Below, in pieces: positions 8,158-15,973 of a stretch of 41,814 nucleotides of DNA (position 1 is its first letter; each line of letters opens with the position of its first letter). The notes beneath the pieces were generated by a model. That model saw only the letters and a program-made list of their open reading frames with translations. It was not told where the DNA came from and searched no databases. A program made the position numbers and the translations under genes. Source of the DNA: a virus; IMG/VR virus record IMGVR_UViG_3300045825_000109, positions 1 to 41,814 of that record. One strand, given 5' to 3'.

Positions 8158-8606
8158 ACAAACCTCGGTTTTTCATAAGTGAGCCAGTCTGATAATTTAG
8201 ACGTGTAGAACTCATGATTATTAAAATGTAGTAACATCCAGTTATACTCGTCAGACATTGGCATCTCTTTAAAAGCACAAAATACCTTAGATCTATCAAA
8301 CTTATATATTAGCAAAGGTTTTCTACTAATTTGTGCTGATTCTCTAATAGTCTGTTCCCACCAAACCTGAATTTGAGGTGTTTTATCTGTAAGAACTTTA
8401 CTAGTCAAATGATCCTCCTTATAGTGCTTTACTTCTATACAATATATGTTTAATGAGTTAGGAACATATACATCTCCTTTTAGACCATGAGCAGCATCTA
8501 ATGCTCCGCTCATAGGTATACGTTTAAAACTTAATCCAGTATGCTCAGATAGAAGTTTTACTATATCGGCTTCTGCTCTAGCCCCTTTTTGCCTTGAATC
8601 TACCAT
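8154..8606 (-). CDS. Holliday-junction resolvase-like PD-(D/E)XK nuclease
   Basis: 150 aa. An N-terminal RQKGARAEADIVKLL helix followed by GLKGDVYVP and IYCIEVKHYKE gives the E...GD...ExK layout of RecB/Hjc-like nucleases. Similar small nucleases occupy this position (D14-like) next to the flap endonuclease in T5 relatives. It probably resolves branched recombination or replication intermediates. The catalytic assignment is by motif only; a VRR-NUC-type enzyme is an alternative. Confidence 0.75.
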   Translation of the reverse strand: MVDSRQKGARAEADIVKLLSEHTGLSFKRIPMSGALDAAHGLKGDVYVPNSLNIYCIEVKHYKEDHLTSKVLTDKTPQIQVWWEQTIRESAQISRKPLLIYKFDRSKVFCAFKEMPMSDEYNWMLLHFNNHEFYTSKLSDWLTYEKPRFV

Positions 8607-8839
8607 ATTAACTCTGCTCTCTTTTTCTGTATGTCTAGTAAGCTAATTAAGTTAGATTCTACGGCCTCTTTAGTTTTAGGATTATTTCTACTAAAATAAA
8701 AAAACTCCGTACTACTCATTAGCGTATATAATACTCTAATTGCTTCTACTAATTCAACAGAAGTCATAGGAAACTTATCCTCTTTATAAAACCCTTTTGT
8801 AGGTGGAGGGGATTTTATCAGTGGAGGGAATTTTATCAT
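8600..8839 (-). CDS. Hypothetical protein (79 aa)
   Basis: ATG at 8839 overlaps the methyltransferase TGA (ATGA) and the 3' end overlaps the nuclease gene by 7 bases, so it is part of the operon. It is Pro-rich at the N-terminus (KFPPLIKSPPP) and otherwise helical and charged. An internal Met (PMTSVELVEA) could be an alternative start giving ~55 residues. No recognisable domain. Confidence 0.65.
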   Translation of the reverse strand: MIKFPPLIKSPPPTKGFYKEDKFPMTSVELVEAIRVLYTLMSSTEFFYFSRNNPKTKEAVESNLISLLDIQKKRAELIW

Positions 8840-9546
8840 CCGTCTCTCCTCAAACTACTCAAATTATCTCTACTAGATTGAAGTACATGAACACCCTCAT
8901 TTAGACTAGAGAAGAACATATTATTTCTTATAGCCAGTATTTTTAGACTTTCCTCTGATGAAATACTTATATGCCCATTTCTTGCCCCAATATACCACCA
9001 AGATATATCATGTTTCTTAGTAGCAAGTTGGGTAGAAAATAGTATTACCCCCTTTCTAGGATCTAAATACTTCTTAATATCTTTTATGGTTTTATCTATA
9101 TCTAAAGAGTGTTCAAATACTTCAATAGCAGTTATGAGTTTAAATACCCCCGAGGGGGTCGTATTTGCAGAGTAAGGGTCGTATGAAGTAGAGTCCCAAC
9201 CATATAAGCTATTTAACTTGCTACCCATCACCCCCTGACCACTACCATAGTCTAGGTGTTTAAACTTTTTATAGGGGTAGAATAGTTTTGATATCCAGGC
9301 AGCATAGTTAGTAGGTCTAATATCTACATAGTCTGGATCGTAGCGTATATACTCATCATTATATACCTTATTCCCTAAATCTTCTGGAGTCCAAGATAGC
9401 ATTTCAGGACAGCTTATAAAGTTACATTTAGTACACTGTCTATACTCCATCATAGTATTATTAAACACAGGTACTTCCGCGTTATTCCTATCAAATGGAA
9501 TACTTCCTAAGCTTTTAGTACTACTATTACAAATTTTACAAGTCAT
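8836..9546 (-). CDS. Class I SAM-dependent methyltransferase with N-terminal zinc knuckle
   Basis: 236 aa. CKIC (residues 3-6) and CTKC (38-41) form a probable zinc site. A Rossmann methyltransferase core follows: motif I LDYGSGQGVMG, an acidic residue at the end of strand 2 (SYDPYS) and AIEVFEHSLD as motif IV-like region. Such stand-alone methyltransferases are widespread in large phages; the substrate (small molecule, sugar or DNA) cannot be told. It overlaps the SbcC stop by 4 bases, suggesting co-translation with the recombination genes. Confidence 0.8.
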   Translation of the reverse strand: MTCKICNSSTKSLGSIPFDRNNAEVPVFNNTMMEYRQCTKCNFISCPEMLSWTPEDLGNKVYNDEYIRYDPDYVDIRPTNYAAWISKLFYPYKKFKHLDYGSGQGVMGSKLNSLYGWDSTSYDPYSANTTPSGVFKLITAIEVFEHSLDIDKTIKDIKKYLDPRKGVILFSTQLATKKHDISWWYIGARNGHISISSEESLKILAIRNNMFFSSLNEGVHVLQSSRDNLSSLRRDG

Positions 9547-11339
9547 TCTAACCTCGACAAATTATTCTCTTTTACTACAGTTACTTTCTCTAGTAAAGGA
9601 TGCGTAAACCCATGAGATACTAAAAAGGTGTTTAAATGTTCTTCTTTTAAAAGAATCTCAATTAGTTTTTCTTTACCGTCTATATCTAAGCTATCTACTG
9701 TTTCATCTAATATAAGTAAGTTAATTCTTGCATTAGATAACGACTGCATAAGTTTGCGGATTGCAAGAAGGGTGGCAGTATTAACCCTGGCCCTTTCTCC
9801 TCCGGAGAGGGCCAGTATTTCAATATCCTTACCATTATCGGTAATAATAACATTGAGTTTATCTCCAGTAGTTACTTTAAATGTTAACTGGAACCTGCCT
9901 GCAGAAATTTCAGTGAGGTACTCATTAGCCAAAACTTCTAAATCTTTTACTAAACATTCAATTTTATAGGCTATTAAACCATTTGTACTAAATGTTTTCT
10001 GCAAAATCTGTAATAGAGATAGTCGTTTAGTAAGTACTTTTAGTTCCTCAGAGTATGTTTTAATTTCTAAGGACATTTGTTGTATTTGTTCCTTAATTAC
10101 TTTCACTTTAGAGTTATGTGCAGTTACTAAGGTATTTTCTTTTATTGCTTTTTCAAGTATTTCTTCTCTACGTTCAAGTTCATCTCTAAGTACAAAAATC
10201 CTACTATCTATAGCATTTACGTCTAGAGTTTCAGTAGGTAGAGTATGATCTATTAAAGAGTGGAGAGTCTCCCATGTAGACTTAATTTTTGATACCCTTT
10301 CAGCCTCCCTATTAATTGCAGCAATTTCAGTAATTTGTATATTAATCTCCGATATCTTGCTGGAAGCCGCTGTCTTAATAAGGTCTTGCTCTTTTATTAA
10401 TTCCTCCAACTTCTTAGCGTCCACTTCCTGTAAACAGGTAGGACAAGTACCATTCAGTTTAGCTACTTTAGATATAAATGCTTCAGCTACTTTAATATCT
10501 TGCTTGGCTACCGCTAACTCCCCTACTAACCCTTTATCTGATCTAAGTTCTACTACCTTAGATATATCTGAAATATCTAACTCTAAGAACTGTTTTTTGT
10601 ATATCTCATTTTTAGAGATCTTCTTATTAGTAGCATCTAACGTAGAAAGTTCTTGGTATAAGCTTGCTATGGTAGGAGCAGGGTCATTCTCCCATACTGG
10701 AATACCTCTTACTTCTTTAATAGTTAACTTCTCCTTAGCGTGTTTATCTAACCAAGATTGTGTAGTACTAAATTTTGTTTCAACTACTAATACATCCTCA
10801 GATAACTTCTTAGATAGCCCTTTAAATACTTCAAAGGCTTCCGTATACTTAGTCAAACTAAGTAAGTCAATAAGAAATTTCTTTCGATTAGTATCTGTAG
10901 CTGTTAAAAACTCTAGTGAAGCACTAGAACTCTGATAAACTAGCTGTGTGAAAGTTTTATGATCAAATCCTAAAATTTCTTCAATTTGTTTGAATGTAGC
11001 AGTAGCAGTATGAGCACTAATGTTATGTTTATTCCTATAAAGGGATACAACCTGGGTACTACCTCTAGTAGTTTCAATCTCATATATATCTCCATCTTTA
11101 TCAAATTCTAAACTTATAGAATACAACTTATCTTTGATATGCCTATTAAGTATATCTGCTTTTTTAATACCTTTGGAGTTTTTATTAAAAAGGACTTCTT
11201 CAAGTATAAGCGCTATAGAGGATTTACCGTGTCCATTCTTCCCTACTAACTGTGTTATTAGATCTTTATCTAAGATAATTTCATTTTTTATACTGTAGGA
11301 GAATAAATTATCCCATTTTAACTTCTTTAGAGTAATCAT
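9543..11339 (-). CDS. sbcC: SbcC-like SMC-family ATPase (T5 D13-like)
   Basis: 598 aa. Walker A GKNGHGKSS near residue 35, a central coiled coil interrupted by a zinc hook (GTCPTCLQEVD, ~residue 300), the ABC signature LSGGERARVN and Walker B LLILDETVDSLD. With SbcD it forms the Mre11/Rad50-type nuclease complex that opens hairpins and processes DNA ends. The coil is short compared with bacterial SbcC (~1000 aa) and matches phage gp46/D13 size. It overlaps the SbcD gene by 32 bases. Confidence 0.95.
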   Translation of the reverse strand: MITLKKLKWDNLFSYSIKNEIILDKDLITQLVGKNGHGKSSIALILEEVLFNKNSKGIKKADILNRHIKDKLYSISLEFDKDGDIYEIETTRGSTQVVSLYRNKHNISAHTATATFKQIEEILGFDHKTFTQLVYQSSSASLEFLTATDTNRKKFLIDLLSLTKYTEAFEVFKGLSKKLSEDVLVVETKFSTTQSWLDKHAKEKLTIKEVRGIPVWENDPAPTIASLYQELSTLDATNKKISKNEIYKKQFLELDISDISKVVELRSDKGLVGELAVAKQDIKVAEAFISKVAKLNGTCPTCLQEVDAKKLEELIKEQDLIKTAASSKISEINIQITEIAAINREAERVSKIKSTWETLHSLIDHTLPTETLDVNAIDSRIFVLRDELERREEILEKAIKENTLVTAHNSKVKVIKEQIQQMSLEIKTYSEELKVLTKRLSLLQILQKTFSTNGLIAYKIECLVKDLEVLANEYLTEISAGRFQLTFKVTTGDKLNVIITDNGKDIEILALSGGERARVNTATLLAIRKLMQSLSNARINLLILDETVDSLDIDGKEKLIEILLKEEHLNTFLVSHGFTHPLLEKVTVVKENNLSRLE

Positions 11340-12270
11340 TAAAAATTCCCATTGTTTCGTTTATTGTATCTTCTGGTAACATAAGCACGTAACGTAAATA
11401 CTCTGTTACTTCTTCTTCTATAGTCATTTCTGGTGAGAGAATAAGCGCTGTATCTGTATTACGCTTTACTACCTTCTTATCCATTAACTCACTATCTTCA
11501 ACTTCTGAAAGTTGAGACATATCTCCCTCAATTTCATAAATTGTATGGTCTGGATACGTCTGCGGCATAGGGTCCCCAGCCTGAATAGTTTTTCGTATTA
11601 GCTGAGGCAACTGTAATACTTCGAAAGCATGTGCCATAGTACTAGTATCAAATATAATTACTCCCGTATTAACATGCTTTCTATGGAAGCTGGTAGTAAC
11701 AGGACTACCTGGGTATAGTATATTTCTTTGGCTATTTTCATAGCTATGTAAGTCTCCTGCTAAAACTACTTTCCATCTATCCAGTAGGCTAAGGTCAATC
11801 TCTGCTTTAACGTGTGGGGGAATTTCCCCACGTACATGAGTTACTAAAATATCCCCATGGAAGTCTAAGTCATTAGGAGCATATTCCTTTAGTTTATTAT
11901 ACGGGATAAAGTCTATATTCTCTAGAGAGTAGTAATCATCAAGTACTCTAACTTTAGGATTAATCTTACTTGTTATATATTTGAGGTACGTGAGAAAGGT
12001 TGTATTCTTTTTTAAGGCCTCATGGTTGCCGGGTAGTATATATGTAGCAACTTGTCTAGTTGCTACAAATTCATAGTATAACTCTAATTCCTCAAGTGAG
12101 GGACTACGGTCGAAGAAATCACCCATTACTAAGTGTAAATCTATTTTTTCCTCTTTCTCTATTAGACTAAGTTTATCGAAAAGCATATTAAACCTTTTCC
12201 TAGCCCACTCATTAGGAATATTTTTAGTATTAAGCTTTATGTGATAATCCGCTGAACATAGTAATTTCAT
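11308..12270 (-). CDS. sbcD: SbcD-like Mre11-type nuclease (T5 D12-like)
   Basis: 320 aa. The dinuclear metallophosphoesterase signature is complete: SADYHIK, MGDFFDR, PGNHE, ILVTHVRGE and AGDLHSY. It is the nuclease subunit of the SbcCD pair encoded with the overlapping downstream gene. The C-terminal ~80 residues are acidic and helical, as expected for the segment contacting SbcC. The 58-aa gene upstream overlaps its start by 41 bases. Confidence 0.94.
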   Translation of the reverse strand: MKLLCSADYHIKLNTKNIPNEWARKRFNMLFDKLSLIEKEEKIDLHLVMGDFFDRSPSLEELELYYEFVATRQVATYILPGNHEALKKNTTFLTYLKYITSKINPKVRVLDDYYSLENIDFIPYNKLKEYAPNDLDFHGDILVTHVRGEIPPHVKAEIDLSLLDRWKVVLAGDLHSYENSQRNILYPGSPVTTSFHRKHVNTGVIIFDTSTMAHAFEVLQLPQLIRKTIQAGDPMPQTYPDHTIYEIEGDMSQLSEVEDSELMDKKVVKRNTDTALILSPEMTIEEEVTEYLRYVLMLPEDTINETMGIFNDYSKEVKMG

Positions 12271-12406
12271 AGTTTTCTAGTTCTCCTAGTATTTCAATTT
12301 TCTCTAAAGTATTTATACCATAAGCTTCCCACTCATTTTCGCAAATACTTCCTTCTGTATACTCAATACAACTAAGTATCTTTAATAGAGCCTCTTTATA
12401 GTTCAT
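12230..12406 (-). CDS. Small hypothetical protein (58 aa)
   Basis: An ORF from ATG 12406 to TAA at 12230 fills the apparent gap before sbcD. It starts 11 bases inside the preceding gene and runs 41 bases into sbcD, suggesting coupled translation. The product is acidic and helical (EWEAYGINTLEKIEILGELE). There is no strong Shine-Dalgarno. No family recognised. Confidence 0.6.
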   Translation of the reverse strand: MNYKEALLKILSCIEYTEGSICENEWEAYGINTLEKIEILGELENYEITMFSGLSHKA

Positions 12407-12611
12407 GTATGTCTTTAGCTGTTAAGATAGGAAATACTCCATCAGCGGAGTATTCGATGCATATTCCACTAGTAACTCCTAGATACTCTTTTTTCTCTAA
12501 GTCATATACATCCATATATACCTCATGGTCTCCGAAACTTGCTTCTGCTCCACAAGCCTGGTGATCTATAACTAAGACTTGTAGCATTTTAATTAAATCT
12601 TTTGTTTTCAT
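12396..12611 (-). CDS. Hypothetical protein (71 aa)
   Basis: A compact, acidic protein, preceded by GGAG at good spacing. The segment DHEVYMDVYD and an IEYSADGVFPIL-like strand suggest a small alpha/beta fold. Similar short proteins of unknown role occur beside phage SSB genes. It starts just after the hairpin at 12630-12663, so its expression may be set by partial termination there. Confidence 0.7.
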   Translation of the reverse strand: MKTKDLIKMLQVLVIDHQACGAEASFGDHEVYMDVYDLEKKEYLGVTSGICIEYSADGVFPILTAKDIHEL

Positions 12612-12629
12612 TTATTTTCTCCAATGGAA

Positions 12630-12663
12630 ATAGCCCCACAAGTATTACTATTTGTGGGGCTAT
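12630..12663 (-). terminator. Strong hairpin downstream of the SSB gene (terminator or attenuator)
   Basis: ATAGCCCCACAA and its exact reverse complement pair across a 10-nt loop, 6 bases after the SSB stop. There is no U-tract, so it may stabilise the 3' end of the SSB message or attenuate rather than fully terminate. Confidence 0.6.
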
Positions 12664-12668
12664 TATAC

Positions 12669-13307
12669 TTAAGCTAGATCGTTAACTGCTTCTTTTTCAG
12701 CTGCGGTAGGCTCATCTTCTATAGCTCCTGAGACTATCTTTTCAAGAGCGATTTTAACCTGCTCTGTAGTAGGACGCTGATACTTAGTATCAATATCTTC
12801 AGCCGCTTCCGCTAATTCTTTTTCTGCGGCTGACAACTCACGTTTTTTACAACGGAGAACTGATAGTGTGTATTCAACATTGAAGGGCAAAGGTCCAGTT
12901 TTAACACGCTTAAATACAACGTCCCATCCTGTTACTAAATCTGTAGGATCTCCCAAATCTTCTGCTGCATTAAGAATTTGTTCAAATAATTTCTTTTTAA
13001 GATTTAGAACTTTTACTTTCCCATCGGTTGGGTCAATACAATTAATCGAATAAGCCCAAGAACATTTCTTTTCTGGAAAGAACTTAGGAACGTGATCTAC
13101 TTCCGAATTCGTAAATTTTTCTACTTGACGGTCAAATGCCAAACACTCTACAGGAATATCTTTCCCGTTAGTACCTTTAAGCCAGTACACATATCGTGGC
13201 AGAATGCCACCAATTAGCCGTACTGTATTTTCTCCATCTTTATACTCAAATGCGTCGAGTTTGTTTTTAATTGCTTTCCCTGCTGTTGAGCCAAATGCTA
13301 GTGCCAT
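12669..13307 (-). CDS. ssb: Single-stranded DNA-binding protein (T4 gp32-like)
   Basis: 212 aa. An OB-fold protein with the phage gp32-like core: RLIGGILPRYVYW, VECLAFDR, HVPKFFP, CSWAYSINCIDP, KVLNLKKKLFEQIL and FNVEYTLSVLRCKKR. The C-terminal ~45 residues are strongly acidic (AAEDIDT, EDEPTAAEKEAVNDLA), the usual partner-binding tail. It coats single strands in replication and recombination. It is followed by a hairpin that may insulate its high-level message. Confidence 0.88.
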   Translation of the reverse strand: MALAFGSTAGKAIKNKLDAFEYKDGENTVRLIGGILPRYVYWLKGTNGKDIPVECLAFDRQVEKFTNSEVDHVPKFFPEKKCSWAYSINCIDPTDGKVKVLNLKKKLFEQILNAAEDLGDPTDLVTGWDVVFKRVKTGPLPFNVEYTLSVLRCKKRELSAAEKELAEAAEDIDTKYQRPTTEQVKIALEKIVSGAIEDEPTAAEKEAVNDLA

Positions 13308-13308
13308 A

Positions 13309-13671
13309 TTATTCCTCGTATTTAAAATGTATATCTGTCTTAGTAATGATTAGTAGTGGATTAGTTCTTATACTGCCTAGATTAATATCTTTAAAGTATG
13401 CTAGTGGTAAAGTCTTAATTCCATACATTATATATAGTGCATAGTCTCTTTTAGCCGAAAGTAGTATATACTGGTAAATATATAGTATATCTGTTGTTTT
13501 ATCCGTAAAAAGTTTTTCTGGGTTTATTAAGAAACTATGTCCTATAAGTTTTGATGCTCTGCCTTTTAGTAATTCAGGTTTTTCCTTATATTGCTTAAGT
13601 ATAGATAAAAGAGATATTGGACTTCCTTTTGATTCTTTTACTAAGTTTTCCCAGTTATAAAATAAAATCAT
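13309..13671 (-). CDS. Hypothetical protein (120 aa)
   Basis: ATG 13671 is preferred: an upstream ATG at 13683 would sit at the predicted transcription start, while GGATGGG precedes 13671. The N-terminus MILFYNWENLVKESKG and the hydrophobic middle (YIYQYILLSAKRDYALYIMYGI) show no known motif. It is the first gene after promoter 13691-13719 and stops one base before the ssb start, so it probably shares the SSB transcript. Confidence 0.7.
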   Translation of the reverse strand: MILFYNWENLVKESKGSPISLLSILKQYKEKPELLKGRASKLIGHSFLINPEKLFTDKTTDILYIYQYILLSAKRDYALYIMYGIKTLPLAYFKDINLGSIRTNPLLIITKTDIHFKYEE

Positions 13672-13690
13672 TTTCCCATCCAATAGTAAT

Positions 13691-13719
13691 ATTATACTCT
13701 AAAAAGCATTTAAATTCAA
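13691..13719 (-). promoter_or_regulatory. Sigma70-type leftward promoter
   Basis: TTGAAT and TATAAT with a 17-nt spacer, reading leftward toward the 120-aa gene and ssb. It shares the ACTTGA-N-TATAAT layout with eight other promoters in this window. Confidence 0.85.
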
Positions 13720-13720
13720 G

Positions 13721-14005
13721 TCATTTTTTTAAATGCTTTACTTCTTGTAAGTACTCATAGCACTCCTGCATAGTTAGTCCCTCCATAGGATTAATAAGGT
13801 ATACCTCATCAAAGTAGTCGCATTTTTTACAATACCAACCCATCCCCTTATCTCCCTCATTATCATATAATTCGTGTTTACATAGTGTATGATGTAAGGG
13901 TAGTTCTAGCTGTATAGGATCATTAACCTTTCTAATTATATCTGAAAAGATACAACTAAAAATCCCATCCATTCTAGTATCTCTATATCGGGTTAGCTCT
14001 GCCAT
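13721..14005 (-). CDS. Hypothetical protein with possible zinc knuckle (94 aa)
   Basis: The central part contains HTLCKHELYDNEG and WYCKKCDYF, a Cys/His set that may bind zinc. Met-12 (MDGIF) is an alternative start. It follows the 56-aa gene by one base and ends at the -35 box of the next promoter. No family recognised. Confidence 0.65.
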   Translation of the reverse strand: MAELTRYRDTRMDGIFSCIFSDIIRKVNDPIQLELPLHHTLCKHELYDNEGDKGMGWYCKKCDYFDEVYLINPMEGLTMQECYEYLQEVKHLKK

Positions 14006-14006
14006 T

Positions 14007-14177
14007 TTATTCTGTCTGCTTATCTGCTACTTCTGCAGAGATTTTAATTTGTGCTTCAGCTTGTTGCTTAAAATCCTGAATTAACGGAAATACTCCGGTC
14101 TTTGTAGGTAGGTCTCCTAGAATTGAAATTAATCCGTTTAGGTTGTCTAGGGTAATATTTAATTGAATGTTTTGCAT
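14007..14177 (-). CDS. Small conserved-type phage protein (56 aa)
   Basis: ATG 14177 follows AAGGAAT at good spacing, and the TAA is one base before the next ATG. The sequence begins MQNIQLNITLDNLNG and includes LPTKTGVFPLIQDFKQQAEA. This is a pattern of a short strand followed by a Gln/Ala-rich helix that I associate with small hypothetical proteins of many tailed phages. Function unknown. Confidence 0.7.
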   Translation of the reverse strand: MQNIQLNITLDNLNGLISILGDLPTKTGVFPLIQDFKQQAEAQIKISAEVADKQTE

Positions 14178-14186
14178 AATTATTCC

Positions 14187-15467
14187 TTATAATTGTTTGA
14201 TTTCCCAGCCCTTTTCTAAATAAAAGGCTACTCTTTTGGCATTCTGCCGTTGCTCTGTGAACCCTTTAAATTGTAAATCAATTACAATAGGGTCTAATTT
14301 ACCTTCAGATAATCTCATAACTCTGCCTATAATCTGTTCTAGTGAGGAGGCATAGGCTATTGGAGTTGCTAATATAACACAACTTAGATTGTTCTGAGAT
14401 ATTCCTTCTGAGAATATAGACCTAGACCCACAAACAATATCACATTTACCTGTAGTAATCTTATCTAATTCTTTCTCTCGTTCTTTTGTTTCACCAAGCA
14501 CTAGAATAGATCTATCCTCTAGTAGTTCATGTACGTTCTGTAAGAATATTACTCTATCAGCTATTATTAGTACTTTGTGTCCTTTATTGGCCTGTACAAG
14601 AGCTATTCCTGCAACTAGCTCTTGATAGTCTCTATCTTCAAGTAGTTTAGTTACTTTATCTGCCCAAGTCTTTGCAGCGGGTAGGGATATATTAGTCTTT
14701 AAAAGCCTAACACTTGGATTAATGGTATTATTTTGTTTAGGTTTAAATATTCTAGGACCAAAAAAGTCTTTAAACATTATTTGCTTTCCATCTTTTCTAT
14801 TCATAGTACCACTAAGGGCTATTCGGTATCTTGCGTGGCAACTATCTAGTAAGGATGTAAACGTCGAGGCAGGAGTATGATGGGCTTCATCCATAATAAT
14901 AGTGCCAAAAGCTTTATCTACTTTTGTAATTACTCGAACTAAAGACTGTATATTAGCTACTACTATAGGAGATTCAATATTATACTTACCCTCTCCGATA
15001 GTACCAGGGGTTATATTAAATAATGTTTTAATTTCTTCGGCCCACTGATCTCTAAGTGCTGATGTATGTACTACTACTAAGGTTTTCTGTCCTAATTTAT
15101 AAGCTATCCATAGGGCAGTAAAGGTCTTTCCCCAACCTACTAAAGCATTTATAAAACATGAATCAAATACCTCATCATAAACTTCTTGCTGTCCTTCGTG
15201 TAATGGGAACTTTGGCGCAGGGAAATCTTCATCTACATAAACTCTCTTATCTACTATTGTATACTCCTTAGGTATTAAATCTTCTCTACCTTGAGGAATA
15301 CTTATAATAGTAGGAGTTACCATACGATAGTTTCTAATTATCTCAAATCTTTCGAACTTCCCCTGCCCTTCTCCTGTTACTATCCTATATGTTAGTTCTT
15401 TAAATATCTCTTCTTTATTAGCGGGTAAATCCATGTAGATTCTATTAGAAATTATCGCTTTAGGCAT
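14187..15467 (-). CDS. Superfamily 2 DNA helicase (T5 D10 / UvsW-like)
   Basis: 426 aa. SF2 motifs in order: Q-like FPLHEGQQEVYDEV, Walker A VGWGKTF (motif I), VVVHTSALRDQW (Ia), IIMDEAHH (DEAH box, II), ALSGTMNR (III), LIIADRV (IV), FSEGISQ (V) and QIIGRVMR (VI). It is likely to remodel forks or recombination intermediates by branch migration. It overlaps the preceding gene by 1 base and the polymerase group lies just upstream, as in T5. Confidence 0.93.
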   Translation of the reverse strand: MPKAIISNRIYMDLPANKEEIFKELTYRIVTGEGQGKFERFEIIRNYRMVTPTIISIPQGREDLIPKEYTIVDKRVYVDEDFPAPKFPLHEGQQEVYDEVFDSCFINALVGWGKTFTALWIAYKLGQKTLVVVHTSALRDQWAEEIKTLFNITPGTIGEGKYNIESPIVVANIQSLVRVITKVDKAFGTIIMDEAHHTPASTFTSLLDSCHARYRIALSGTMNRKDGKQIMFKDFFGPRIFKPKQNNTINPSVRLLKTNISLPAAKTWADKVTKLLEDRDYQELVAGIALVQANKGHKVLIIADRVIFLQNVHELLEDRSILVLGETKEREKELDKITTGKCDIVCGSRSIFSEGISQNNLSCVILATPIAYASSLEQIIGRVMRLSEGKLDPIVIDLQFKGFTEQRQNAKRVAFYLEKGWEIKQL

Positions 15468-15973
15468 TATATCTTCCTGTGTATATTTTTATGTATGTGT
15501 GTAGAAAACCCATATAGAAGATAGCTATGATTAGCTATTTTTAACATTGCGGCATATTCTTCTTCCCTTTCCGGAGGAAATAGGGACATATACCTGCCGG
15601 GTAAATCCTCTACTTCAATTATAGTAGCTCCTACTATCCTTTCTACGTTACGTATTTTCTTATAGATAATAGGAACTGTTCTGGTTTTCTCAATAGTAAA
15701 TAGAGCACCTTTAGAGTCTATAAACCATACCCCTTTCTTAGCTATCTTTAGTAAATCTCCATAATAGAATATTGCTTCTTTAATTATAAAGGGGTTCTTA
15801 ATATGTAATCTTCTAGAGGATAGTGTGGGTCCTGATATATTTTTATCGTCTACTACTTCTGCTACTTCCTCTCCCTTAGAATTTACTTTAGCATAAAAAA
15901 TAACGTTATCTATATTGGAGGGTTTACTATTTAGTAGTCTGTATACGGGAAAGACAGCTTCCGATAATTTCAT
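15467..15973 (-). CDS. Hypothetical protein between polymerase and helicase (168 aa)
   Basis: Start 15973 is chosen for its GAGG at 7-nt spacing; the longer frame from 16012 would overlap the polymerase by 86 bases and lacks such a site, while this start still overlaps by 47. The protein is basic, with strand-rich stretches (VIFYAKVNSKGEEVAEVV, GVWFIDSKGALFTIEK). Its place corresponds to T5 D11, a replication-region gene without a clear biochemical role. No motif recognised. Confidence 0.75.
   Translation of the reverse strand: MKLSEAVFPVYRLLNSKPSNIDNVIFYAKVNSKGEEVAEVVDDKNISGPTLSSRRLHIKNPFIIKEAIFYYGDLLKIAKKGVWFIDSKGALFTIEKTRTVPIIYKKIRNVERIVGATIIEVEDLPGRYMSLFPPEREEEYAAMLKIANHSYLLYGFSTHIHKNIHRKI

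Noticed and set aside
10357-10935. 192-aa rightward ORF inside sbcC
   Set aside because: It is antisense to a well-supported SbcC coiled-coil region, has no ribosome binding site and Ser/Leu-rich composition typical of a shadow frame.
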